Shown here one piece after another: positions 1 to 5,880 of a stretch of DNA of 9,284 nt. Origin of the DNA: Alphaproteobacteria bacterium (lineage in GTDB: Bacteria; Pseudomonadota; Alphaproteobacteria; Rickettsiales; Rickettsiaceae); assembly GCA_030430995.1 (NCBI GenBank), contig JAUIKA010000035.1, forward strand, positions 1 to 9,284, written 5' to 3'. Position 1 is the first letter of the stretch. Each line of letters opens with the position of its first letter. Below the pieces are notes generated by a model. It saw only the letters and a list, made by a program, of their open reading frames with translations. It had not been told where the DNA came from and ran no database searches. A program made the translations under genes and the position numbers.

Positions 1-1
1 T

Positions 2-223
2 GTATATTCAAGCCAAGATAATAGTTTTGGTGGGCGTACAAAATTCACTAAAGGCAATACAAGCTTCACTACAGATAGAGCAAATGTAAATGATAGTATA
101 CATATTCGTAGTGGTATATCTAGCAATATAGGTAATAATAGCTCTATAGAATCAGGTTTATATGGATCAACTGGTAGGCAGGGATCTTTTGGTGGCGCCT
201 TTACTTTTAAGAAACATTTTTAA
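2..223 (+). CDS. 3' end of unidentified Gly/Ser/Asn-rich protein (partial)
   Basis: The frame beginning at base 2 is open from the window edge to a TAA at 221-223, giving the last 73 residues of a protein whose start lies upstream. The residues are polar and low in complexity, rich in Ser, Asn, Gly and Thr, with a repeating short-turn character. The chain ends in GAFTFKKHF. A C-terminal aromatic residue and alternating pattern are seen in some outer-membrane beta-barrel or passenger proteins, but that is only suggestive here. The stop is 7 bases before the ATG of the next ORF, which itself encodes an apparently exported protein, so the two are probably co-transcribed. I do not recognise the family; a disordered C-terminal tail of an effector or surface protein is equally possible. 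Confidence 0.6.
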   Translation, partial: VYSSQDNSFGGRTKFTKGNTSFTTDRANVNDSIHIRSGISSNIGNNSSIESGLYGSTGRQGSFGGAFTFKKHF

Positions 224-230
224 TATAATT

Positions 231-551
231 ATGATAAGGGTACTATTTTTTGTTTTATTAATCAAACAGGCTATCGCCACGCAGAGTGTAGTATCCCTAT
301 CACCCCCTCCCCTTTTTATAATTATTAAGAATAATGCATCTATAAATAAGCTCTATATTCACAAGCTAAATAAAAGTAATAATTTATATGACTTAGATAG
401 AGATATATCTATGAAATTATCTTATCATAAGATACAAGATGCTAATGAAAAACGTTATGGCCTTGCAAAGAAAATAATTCAACAAATAGATATAAGGGAA
501 GCCGCTAGAATAAATGCTATAGAGAGAGCTTTAAAGAACAATAGCAAATAA
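231..551 (+). CDS. Small exported protein of unknown function (106 aa)
   Basis: The frame is open from 162, but the ATG at 231 is the better start: it follows the upstream stop by 7 bases and begins a textbook signal peptide. That peptide has a basic n-region (MIR), a hydrophobic core (VLFFVLLI) and a likely signal-peptidase I site after AIA, about residue 17. The mature part has a hydrophobic Pro-containing stretch (SPPPLFIII), then a charged, helix-prone C-terminal half rich in Lys, Ile and Asn, ending in an amphipathic segment (AARINAIERALKNNSK). No Shine-Dalgarno sequence is obvious, so translational coupling to the upstream gene is plausible. No family is recognised. The predicted place is the periplasm or cell surface. 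It converges on the desulfurase gene with only 30 bases between stops. Confidence 0.6.
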   Translation: MIRVLFFVLLIKQAIATQSVVSLSPPPLFIIIKNNASINKLYIHKLNKSNNLYDLDRDISMKLSYHKIQDANEKRYGLAKKIIQQIDIREAARINAIERALKNNSK

Positions 552-581
552 TATACCCCTTGTGCAGAGAATATAAAAAAA

Positions 582-1811
582 CTACTTAACTGGTGGTGTG
601 CATAGTCTTTTTCCTCCATTCGGATTCTCTTTTCTTAGTCTTAAAACTTGCTTTATTATGCGCTGAGACAAAGCATTTACTTCTTCTTTAGTGTTATATT
701 TAGATATACATATTCTAATGCTTGCGGGTGGAATTGTATATTCTTTATCTATAGATGCTATAACATAAGAGCTGCTCTGTTCAGAAGTGCAAGCAGAGCC
801 AGTAGAGATAGCAAATCCTTTTAAAGCAACCAGTAATTCTTCTATATCAACAGAATCAAATGCAATATTAATATTACCATGGAATCTTTTGTCGGCAGAG
901 CCATTTATATATATTCCTTCAAGGTTTTTTTGTAATTTTGTTATAAGAAGGCTACTCAATGCAGATATTTTTGCATAATTTTTGTGCATTTCTATTTTGG
1001 CTATTTTAGCCGCCTCCCCTAGCCCCACACATAAAGCTGTAGGCAGAGTTCCTGGGCGCAGAGCTCTCTCTTGCGCTCCGCCAGAAAACAGAGGTTCTAT
1101 TTCAATTCCATCTTTTATATATAAAGCCCCTATTCCCTTTGGGCCATATATTTTATGACCAGAGATGCTCATCATATCAATAGGTAATTTCTTTATATCA
1201 ATATCTATCTTACCTATGGCCTGGGCCACATCGCAGTGAAATGTAATTCCTTTCTTTTTACAGATATTAGCTATTTCTTCTATTGGTTGAATTACACCTA
1301 TTTCATTATTTACCATCATTATAGAAACTAAGGATGTATCTGGGCCTATAGAGTTTTCTAAGTCTTTTAAAGAAATGAGCCCATTTTTATCCACATCTAA
1401 ATATGTTGCTTTAAACCCTTCTTTCTCTAGGTCTTGCGCTGTTTCTAAGACAGCTTTATGCTCAGTTAGCGTGGTTATTATATGTTTTTTGCCTGAGATA
1501 GCTCTTTGTTTTCTGGCATAGCCTTTTATAGCTAGGTTATTAGATTCGGTAGCTCCAGATGTAAAAATTATCTCATTATCTTTACAGTTAATTAAGGAAG
1601 CTATATTACTTCTCGCAACTGTTATTGCTTCTGATGCATTTTTTCCTAAGCTATGCGTGCTGGAATGAGGATTGCCAAATTCCTCTTTAAAATAAGGCAA
1701 CATTGCGTTTAAAACTCTTGGGTCTAGCATTGTTGTGCTGCATGAGTCAAAATATATTTCTGCTTTTGCAGTAATGCTTAGTATTAATATGCTTAAGATA
1801 ATTCTTTTCAT
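582..1811 (-). CDS. Cysteine desulfurase, IscS/NifS family, with signal-peptide-like N-terminus
   Basis: This is a 409-residue PLP-dependent class V aminotransferase-fold enzyme. The family removes sulfur from L-cysteine, forming a persulfide used for Fe-S clusters and thio-modifications. The PLP lysine is K220 (SISGHK), the PLP-stacking histidine H118 (TEHKA), the PLP-contacting pair D194 and Q197 (CDVAQ), and the catalytic cysteine C341 (GSACTS). H, D, Q and K sit at E. coli IscS numbering plus 14. Two things are odd. The extra N-terminus (MKRIILSILILSITAKA) has the form of a Sec signal peptide ending in AKA, directly before the conserved IYFD strand. The C-terminus ends in a Lys/Pro tail and lacks the long terminal segment of housekeeping IscS that contacts IscU. 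No alternative ATG, GTG or TTG exists before the fold begins, and an in-frame TGA lies just upstream, so the ATG at 1811 is required. No iscU, iscA or hscA is adjacent. Confidence 0.9.
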   Translation of the reverse strand: MKRIILSILILSITAKAEIYFDSCSTTMLDPRVLNAMLPYFKEEFGNPHSSTHSLGKNASEAITVARSNIASLINCKDNEIIFTSGATESNNLAIKGYARKQRAISGKKHIITTLTEHKAVLETAQDLEKEGFKATYLDVDKNGLISLKDLENSIGPDTSLVSIMMVNNEIGVIQPIEEIANICKKKGITFHCDVAQAIGKIDIDIKKLPIDMMSISGHKIYGPKGIGALYIKDGIEIEPLFSGGAQERALRPGTLPTALCVGLGEAAKIAKIEMHKNYAKISALSSLLITKLQKNLEGIYINGSADKRFHGNINIAFDSVDIEELLVALKGFAISTGSACTSEQSSSYVIASIDKEYTIPPASIRICISKYNTKEEVNALSQRIIKQVLRLRKENPNGGKRLCTPPVK

Positions 1812-1838
1812 ATAATATATATAATGTCATATAATAAG

Positions 1839-1844
1839 ATTATA
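1839..1844 (-). promoter_or_regulatory. Extended -10 promoter of the cysteine desulfurase gene
   Basis: On the minus strand the sequence reads CTGTGGTATAAT, a perfect TATAAT hexamer with an extended -10 TGn immediately before it. It lies 27 bases upstream of the ATG at 1811, implying a leader of about 20 bases. The -35 is weak: the best candidate is TTCAAT with a 19-base spacer, as expected for a promoter relying on the extended -10. The same CTGTGn-hexamer arrangement occurs before two small ORFs elsewhere in the window. Confidence 0.55.
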
Positions 1845-1985
1845 CCACAGCATACTAGTAGTGATTGAATTATTCACCTGTTATAACAATATATTATTTG
1901 CTTAGTCTTAACAAATAAATCTATTAAATATATATTTATAAATATTTTTTGATAATATAAATACAGATAAAAATACAAATGTTAC

Positions 1986-2615
1986 ATGTACAGAGAAGTT
2001 AGTTTGGATGATATATATTCACTATCTCTTTTTAAGTCTCTAAAACAATATAATCTAGAAGATAGCCATATGATAATTAGCGCTATGAGATTCGCTAAAT
2101 ACCATCACTATGGACAAGAAAGGAAGTCATGAGAGCCGTATTATATGCATCCCGTAGCGGTGGCTCAGTTAGTGCTGCCATATAACCAAAAACAAGAAGT
2201 GCTAGCAGCTGCGCTGCTACATGATGTAGTAGAAGATACAAATGTAACTATAAAAGATTTACATGCTGAATTTGGGGATAGGATATCTATTATTGTAGAT
2301 AGCCTAACGAGAGATAGGCAAAATGGGGAAAAAGAGACTACAGAAAATATAATGCGCTATATAATAAAGAGTGAGGATGAAGAAATAGCCCTTATAAAGA
2401 TTATGGATAGAATCCATAACCTTTCAACTTTGCAGCATATGAGCCAAGAAAAAGCTATAAGAAAACTTCAGGAAACTTACAATACTCAATTCTTAGGCAT
2501 TGCTGCTGGGCTTAATATCAACATTGAAAGAATACTAGCAGAATGCCTACAAAAAAACGGACTCAAGCTAAACTACCTTAGACCTAACTTAAAACTATCA
2601 TCTATTGAATTTTAA
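1986..2615 (+). pseudogene. SpoT-type HD (p)ppGpp hydrolase domain with in-frame TGA
   Basis: Read from the ATG at 1986 the frame encodes 209 residues of the RelA/SpoT hydrolase (HD) domain, broken by TGA at 2130-2132 (codon 49). The context is RKS-stop-EPYYMHP, where the family has RKSGEPY, so the lesion is most simply a GGA-to-TGA change. All four HD metal ligands are present: H55 (MHP), H79-D80 (LLHDVVEDT) and D141 (MDRIHN), matching the spacing in streptococcal Rel. Catalytic acidic residues E83-D84 are also kept. No synthetase, TGS or ACT domain follows, so this is a hydrolase-only form, as found among the split spoT genes of Rickettsia. A restart at the ATG at 2145, with GAGAG nine bases before it, would give 156 residues retaining every ligand but losing the N-terminal helices. 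It is either a young pseudogene or a shortened working protein. Its 3' end overlaps the convergent MFS gene by 18 bases. Confidence 0.8.
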
Positions 2616-3884
2616 AGCATCCTTATTAAATAAAGTATAGCTACCTTTTTTTCTCTCTTCTTCTATAAAGTTACCCAACCCCCAAATATAAGCAATTGAA
2701 AATGGCACTAATATAATATAAAGCCCGGAGATGCCAAACATATCTACAATTATCTCTATCCCGAAAGAAGATATCAAATACATCATAGCTGTTGCAATAC
2801 TAAATGTTAACGCTATTGCTCTGAACCTTTTAAATACAGGGAAAGATTTATATAGCATAGGCTCTGCTGGTATAGTATTTGGTGATAAGCAAATTGTTAC
2901 AAGTTGAAAAATAAAAATAGTCGTAGGAGACATATAATTAGATAAAAATAATACCATAACCATTAATAATGGTATATATATAGTGCTAAGCAACCTTATT
3001 ATCTTCAAGGGATGAAAATAATAGGCAGCAAATACCATTCCTATACTAAGCACCCAGTCAATTATAGTAACAGTAAGGTTTTGGGACAAAATTTGTGACA
3101 TATCATAGCCATATTTTTGCTTTAATATTACAGGCATATAATTGAATGATAAATATAGTGAGAATGGATACAGGCACCTCATAAAAAATAAAGATAGAAT
3201 GAGTTTTTTATTTACAGGGGTATCTATCTTTTGGTCTTTAGGGAGCCTTTTATTAGCATCTGCAAATTCACTAGACTCACTTAATTTAACCCTAAATACT
3301 AAGCCAAAAAATGCTATTATAGACCCACATAAAAATACATATCTCCAATTACCTGTGGTATCTAATACCATCTTGCTTAAAAAAATAGCAAAACTTCCAC
3401 CTGCCATGGCTCCCATGGTAATTATTACAGAAGCTGAATAAACAGCTGGTGGCTTTACTGTTTCTGCAATATATATATCAGCTCCTCTTGATTCACCTAA
3501 ACAAGCCATACCTTGCACAGCTCTGCAAGCCAACATCAATATAGAAGCCCAAATCCCTATCTCTGAATATTCAGGCAATTTATACATAGTAAAGCATGCA
3601 GCTCCCATTAAAAAAGTTGTTATAAATACAGTAGCTTTTCTCCCTACTTTATCACCAATATATCCAAAAATAATAGCTCCTATAGGTGAGAAAATAAAAC
3701 TGGAGCAAAATGCAAAAGATGAAAGTAGGGAGCTAGAAAAAGGGTCTGTTTTAGGAAAAAATAGAGAATTAAGTATAACAGCCATATGTATATATAGCTT
3801 TAGGTCAAAAAACTCTAGGAATGTGCCTACAGAAAGTATTGCTATTGCATCTTTCTGATCTCTGGTAATATTGTTTTTTATCAT
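2598..3884 (-). CDS. MFS transporter, ProP-like metabolite:proton symporter type
   Basis: This 428-residue inner-membrane protein has about 12 hydrophobic segments. It carries MFS hallmarks: an acidic residue in TM1 (FLEFFD, D27), the cytoplasmic loop 2-3 motif GDKVGRK at 77-83, and the RAVQG segment at 121-125 in the TM4 region followed by a Gly-Glu motif (CLGESRGA), as in the metabolite:H+ symporter subfamily that includes ProP. Rickettsiales genomes usually carry several paralogues of this type. The substrate cannot be read from sequence; proline, betaine or other small host metabolites are possible. Length and topology are normal and there is no lesion. The ATG at 3884 has no clear ribosome binding site. 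The gene ends in TGA followed directly by TAG and overlaps the end of the convergent HD gene. Upstream on the same strand is decayed small ORF A. Confidence 0.85.
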   Translation of the reverse strand: MIKNNITRDQKDAIAILSVGTFLEFFDLKLYIHMAVILNSLFFPKTDPFSSSLLSSFAFCSSFIFSPIGAIIFGYIGDKVGRKATVFITTFLMGAACFTMYKLPEYSEIGIWASILMLACRAVQGMACLGESRGADIYIAETVKPPAVYSASVIITMGAMAGGSFAIFLSKMVLDTTGNWRYVFLCGSIIAFFGLVFRVKLSESSEFADANKRLPKDQKIDTPVNKKLILSLFFMRCLYPFSLYLSFNYMPVILKQKYGYDMSQILSQNLTVTIIDWVLSIGMVFAAYYFHPLKIIRLLSTIYIPLLMVMVLFLSNYMSPTTIFIFQLVTICLSPNTIPAEPMLYKSFPVFKRFRAIALTFSIATAMMYLISSFGIEIIVDMFGISGLYIILVPFSIAYIWGLGNFIEEERKKGSYTLFNKDALKFNR

Positions 3885-3943
3885 TTTTAAAATTTTATTT
3901 AGTTATTATGTAATATTTAACAAAAGCGCTTATAGGAAGTGAA

Positions 3944-4165
3944 TTAACTATTTCCATAGCTCCTTTTGTTAGCATTTTTTGCCCAGCTGTCTACTATCTT
4001 GTAAATTTTATTAAACAACTCAATATCGCCATTTGATATTTTTTCACTGTCTTCTTTGTTAAGGATACTAGAAATGGTTTTAATAATTTCTTTATGACTT
4101 TCAGGCAAATTTTCTATATTAGTATTCTCTCAGGTCTCCTTTTTTTCCATATTTTTAATCTTCAT
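3944..4165 (-). pseudogene. Small ORF A: decayed member of a local small-protein family
   Basis: From the ATG at 4165 the frame runs 73 codons to TAA at 3944-3946, with one in-frame TGA at codon 12. After that stop 61 codons remain open. The segment LPESHKEIIKTISSILNKE aligns with TPENNKVIIDTIKDVLKIE of ORF C (9 of 19 identical), so A looks like a diverged copy of the same small protein. An AAGGAG sequence lies just before the TGA, so downstream re-initiation is conceivable but no good start codon follows. A well-formed promoter sits upstream and is nearly identical to the one before ORF B. The protein is charged, helix-prone and without a signal peptide. Its function is unknown. Confidence 0.5.
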
Positions 4166-4221
4166 TTTAGTGCATTTGTTTGATAAGTAGATAAATAATT
4201 AATTAATAAATATTTCATATA

Positions 4222-4251
4222 TTAATATCACAGCATTAATATATAAGTCAA
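4222..4251 (-). promoter_or_regulatory. Promoter of small ORF A
   Basis: The minus strand shows TTGACT (4246-4251), an 18-base spacer, then extended -10 TGA-TATTAA (4222-4227). The spacer carries TATTAATGCTGTG, nearly the same as the promoter before ORF B (TATTAATACTGTG) at identical spacing. The predicted leader to the ATG at 4165 is about 50 bases. Confidence 0.6.
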
Positions 4252-4335
4252 CTATTTTTTAACCATTTATGCTGATAGTGTTTTGCTAGGGTTATATATC
4301 CATTAATGTATATGTCCCAAGTAATATATTTCTAA

Positions 4336-4361
4336 TTCTGTGGCCTTAGTAGCATAATGAG
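4336..4361. repeat. Shared block upstream of ORF A promoter
   Basis: TTCTGTGGCCTTAGTAGCATAATGAG here resembles positions 5794-5819 upstream of the ORF B promoter: both share TTCTGTG, GGCCTTA, ATAAT and a final AG in that order, differing by small insertions. It lies 85 bases from the -35 of ORF A (38 bases for ORF B). This suggests that the duplicated unit included upstream DNA as well as promoter and ORF. Confidence 0.4.
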
Positions 4362-4456
4362 TGTCCAAATTTTCTAATTTCTGTTTAGTGATATCCTAAG
4401 GAATTAAAAGCGCATGATAAACATGCTTTAAAATATTTTTTACAGTTGATATCTAT

Positions 4457-4469
4457 AACCCGAACTGTG
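4457..4469. repeat. Inverted repeat, left copy (AACCCGAACTGTG)
   Basis: This 13-base sequence is the exact reverse complement of 5275-5287. Both copies are followed on the outer side by ATAG after zero or two extra T residues. It lies about 40 bases beyond the last recognisable codon of the IS982 transposase remnant, where an insertion-sequence end would be expected. The word is unusually GC-rich for this region, which makes chance less likely. Confidence 0.5.
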
Positions 4470-4508
4470 CTTAAAGGCGCTGTTTTAGTAAAGCGATCTA
4501 GAGAAGAA

Positions 4509-4854
4509 GTTATGACAAACAGTCATAGGAGTAGAATCTATAAATAAAATTCAGTTACCTCTCCTTATATAGCTTTCAGCATAAAAATTAGTACTGGAAA
4601 TACCTTTTTTATTAATTTAATAAAATGGTCATAATGCATATAAATCTGGAAAATAGCTGCTTAGATAAACCTAGGTAGAGATGCTTGAGACAAGATACCC
4701 CTTACCTATGATCAGCTATTAGAATAGTTATTATTTCAGACAAACTTAATTTGCATTACCTTTTCCTATGCTGGATTCCATAAGAAATTAACTACTCCTT
4801 GAATGATAGCTCAAAACTGACGCAAAATTCATTTGTAAAATAATACAATCCGTC
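4509..4854 (-). pseudogene. IS982-family transposase remnant
   Basis: Three minus-strand reading frames, joined by frameshifts and stops, spell out the N-terminal half of an IS982-type transposase. From 4854 the pieces are FTNEFCVSFELSFKE, then LISYGIQHRKR, then CKLSLSEIITILI (the family's LSLSEIMTI-type motif), SYFPDLYAL, HYDHFIKLIKKVFPVLIF, GEVT and ILFIDSTPMTVCHN. The IDST aspartate (codon at 4536-4538) is the first catalytic residue of the DDE domain. The rest of the catalytic core, with the second Asp and the Glu, is missing, so an internal deletion has removed the C-terminal half. There are at least four in-frame stops and two frameshifts. The element is long dead. IS982-type elements occur in Rickettsia and related genera. 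Confidence 0.75.
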
Positions 4855-5306
4855 TGGCCTTCTTCTTTAAATTTATTGTAAATAGATTTAAAGTTCCTGG
4901 CCAAGTCTATATTCATAGGGGCATTGTTTTTGCTAATAACGCTGTATCTCTATAATCACCTATGTTTTAATCGCTTTCTTATATAGAGTTTGGGTTATCT
5001 ATAAATCATTTTCATATCCTGTAAAATTCTTCTTTATCTATTATTAAAATTTCAGTTCTAGGATTAGATATAACATTCTCTCCCTTAGTTTATAATTTAT
5101 CCCTTAATGATACTAGAGGTTTTCTATCTACTGCTCTACATCACTTTCAAATTCTTTTAATGCATTTGTATCTATGGCACCTTCAAACCCTATAATCACT
5201 ATTGAGGTAAATTCATCTAGGGCATCTTTTATACTCGTATCATGGCATTCCCCATAAAGCTTGCCAGAAGGATCCACAGTTCGGGTTTTATAGTAAGATT
5301 ATCTAC
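4855..5306 (-). pseudogene. Decayed unidentified gene between small ORF C and the IS982 remnant
   Basis: Protein-like stretches can be read in shifting minus-strand frames. One runs open from about 5298 to 5128 and contains VDPSGKLYGECHDTSIKDA and FTSIVIIGFEGAIDTNALKE. A second gives VDRKPLVSLRDKL, NVISNPRTEILIIDKEEFY, FIDNPNS and IGDYRDTALLAKTMP with several stops between. A third gives MNIDLARNFKSIYNKFKEEG near 4910-4860. The order and continuity suggest one former gene of roughly 150 codons or more with about six nonsense codons and two frameshifts. It may have been continuous with ORF C just upstream, separated only by a TAG and a frameshift at 5275-5300. I recognise no family. It ends where the transposase remnant begins, so the IS may have landed in it. 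Confidence 0.5.
5275..5287. repeat. Inverted repeat, right copy (CACAGTTCGGGTT)
   Basis: This is the exact reverse complement of 4457-4469, about 820 bases away. It coincides with the frameshift separating the start and body of the decayed gene. If it is the second terminal repeat of the IS982 element, the element once included the decayed gene segment as a passenger; the 420 bases between it and the transposase N-terminus are longer than usual for this family. Confidence 0.4.
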
Positions 5307-5513
5307 CTAGCCATTGTATTTATCTTCTTTATCTATCCGCTTCCGTAGTTTTTCTATTTTTAGCACATCTTTGATAGTGTCAATGATTACTTTATTATTT
5401 TCTGGTGTATCTGAATCTGGATCATACTCACCTATTTCTTTTTTTTCTTTTAGAGCCATATCTATTAGTTTTTTTATGCGTCTCTTCTCTATCAAGTTAC
5501 TAAATATTTTCAT
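5307..5513 (-). CDS. Small ORF C: charged helical protein of unknown function (68 aa)
   Basis: This 68-residue ORF is very rich in Lys, Ile, Glu and Asp, has no signal peptide or membrane segment, and is predicted to be helical. Its central part, EIGEYDPDSDTPENNKVIID followed by TIKDVL, resembles ORF B (DIQGEYDSSYNTTLNSAILI, then KTI-stop-DIV) and ORF A (LPESHKEIIKTISSIL). It starts at ATG 5513 with a weak GAGA nine bases upstream and would share the promoter of ORF B, 54 bases further upstream. Its C-terminus (KEDKYNG, then TAG) is followed by decayed coding sequence, so it could be the surviving N-terminus of a longer protein rather than a complete gene. Possible roles such as an antitoxin or small regulator are speculation. 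Confidence 0.45.
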   Translation of the reverse strand: MKIFSNLIEKRRIKKLIDMALKEKKEIGEYDPDSDTPENNKVIIDTIKDVLKIEKLRKRIDKEDKYNG

Positions 5514-5566
5514 AGTTATCTCAATTAAATTGCTATTTCTTATAAGGTGTCTTTTCTTACAATATC

Positions 5567-5698
5567 TCAGATTGTTTTAATTAATATGGCACTATTCAAG
5601 GTTGTGTTATAGCTAGAGTCATATTCTCCTTGTATATCTTTCCCTTTCAAGGTTTTACTAATAAATTTACTTGCTTTCTTATTATTTAATATACTCAT
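5567..5698 (-). pseudogene. Small ORF B: paralogue of ORF C, truncated
   Basis: The ATG at 5698 opens a 43-codon frame (MSILNNKKASKFISKTLKGK...) that stops at TGA 5567-5569 and would continue DIVRKDTL to a TAA. The alignment with ORF C runs through the TGA: GEYD, the Thr/Asn-rich link, then I-x-T-I-x-D, which indicates that the TGA is a nonsense lesion in a once longer copy. It has its own promoter, almost the same as that of ORF A. The gap to the start of ORF C is 53 bases, giving a tandem pair. Function unknown. Confidence 0.45.
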
Positions 5699-5726
5699 GG
5701 CTATAAATGTTAAATTATTATCTATA

Positions 5727-5756
5727 TAAATAACACAGTATTAATAGATAGGTCAA
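5727..5756 (-). promoter_or_regulatory. Promoter of small ORFs B and C
   Basis: The minus strand shows TTGACC (5751-5756), an 18-base spacer and extended -10 TGT-TATTTA (5727-5732). It matches the ORF A promoter in both hexamers, the spacer core TATTAAT-A/G-CTGTG and the spacing. The predicted leader to the ATG at 5698 is about 22 bases. Confidence 0.6.
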
Positions 5757-5793
5757 GTGTTTTTAATATTTTTATAAAGAATCGATTTATTTT

Positions 5794-5819
5794 TTCTGTG
5801 CGGCCTTATGATATAATAG
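5794..5819. repeat. Shared block upstream of ORF B promoter
   Basis: This is the counterpart of 4336-4361 and lies 38 bases beyond the -35 box of the ORF B promoter. The rest of the spacer from 5757 to the antiporter stop at 5881 holds nothing else I can support: a TATAAT (5812-5817) occurs on the plus strand but no plus-strand gene follows it. Confidence 0.4.
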
Positions 5820-5880
5820 TTTTGACGTTATTAAGTCTAAAATAATTAGATTGATATTTTCTTAACTATATAGTGTAATG

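Noticed and set aside
787..978. Plus-strand ORF inside the desulfurase gene; similar antisense ORFs at 3142-3441, 5314-5580, 6283-6486, 6380-6769, 8274-8492 and 8568-8828
   Set aside because: Each lies opposite a better-supported reading on the other strand and shows no domain, start signal or codon pattern of its own.
4290..4400. Minus-strand frame reading LDTHYATKATELEIYYLG
   Set aside because: It overlaps the upstream block shared with ORF B, where the second copy does not preserve this frame, so it is more likely non-coding.
2130..5569. Possible TGA recoding (as Gly or Trp), because TGA interrupts the HD gene, ORF A, ORF B and the decayed gene
   Set aside because: The four long intact genes have no in-frame TGA, use TGG for every Trp and GGN for Gly. 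The MFS gene ends at TGA, although a TAG follows it directly. The interrupted frames also carry TAA or TAG lesions or frameshifts, so simple decay explains them.
5809..5817. Plus-strand extended -10 (TG-A-TATAAT)
   Set aside because: There is no credible -35 and no plus-strand gene downstream; it falls in the block duplicated upstream of ORF A, where the hexamer is not preserved.
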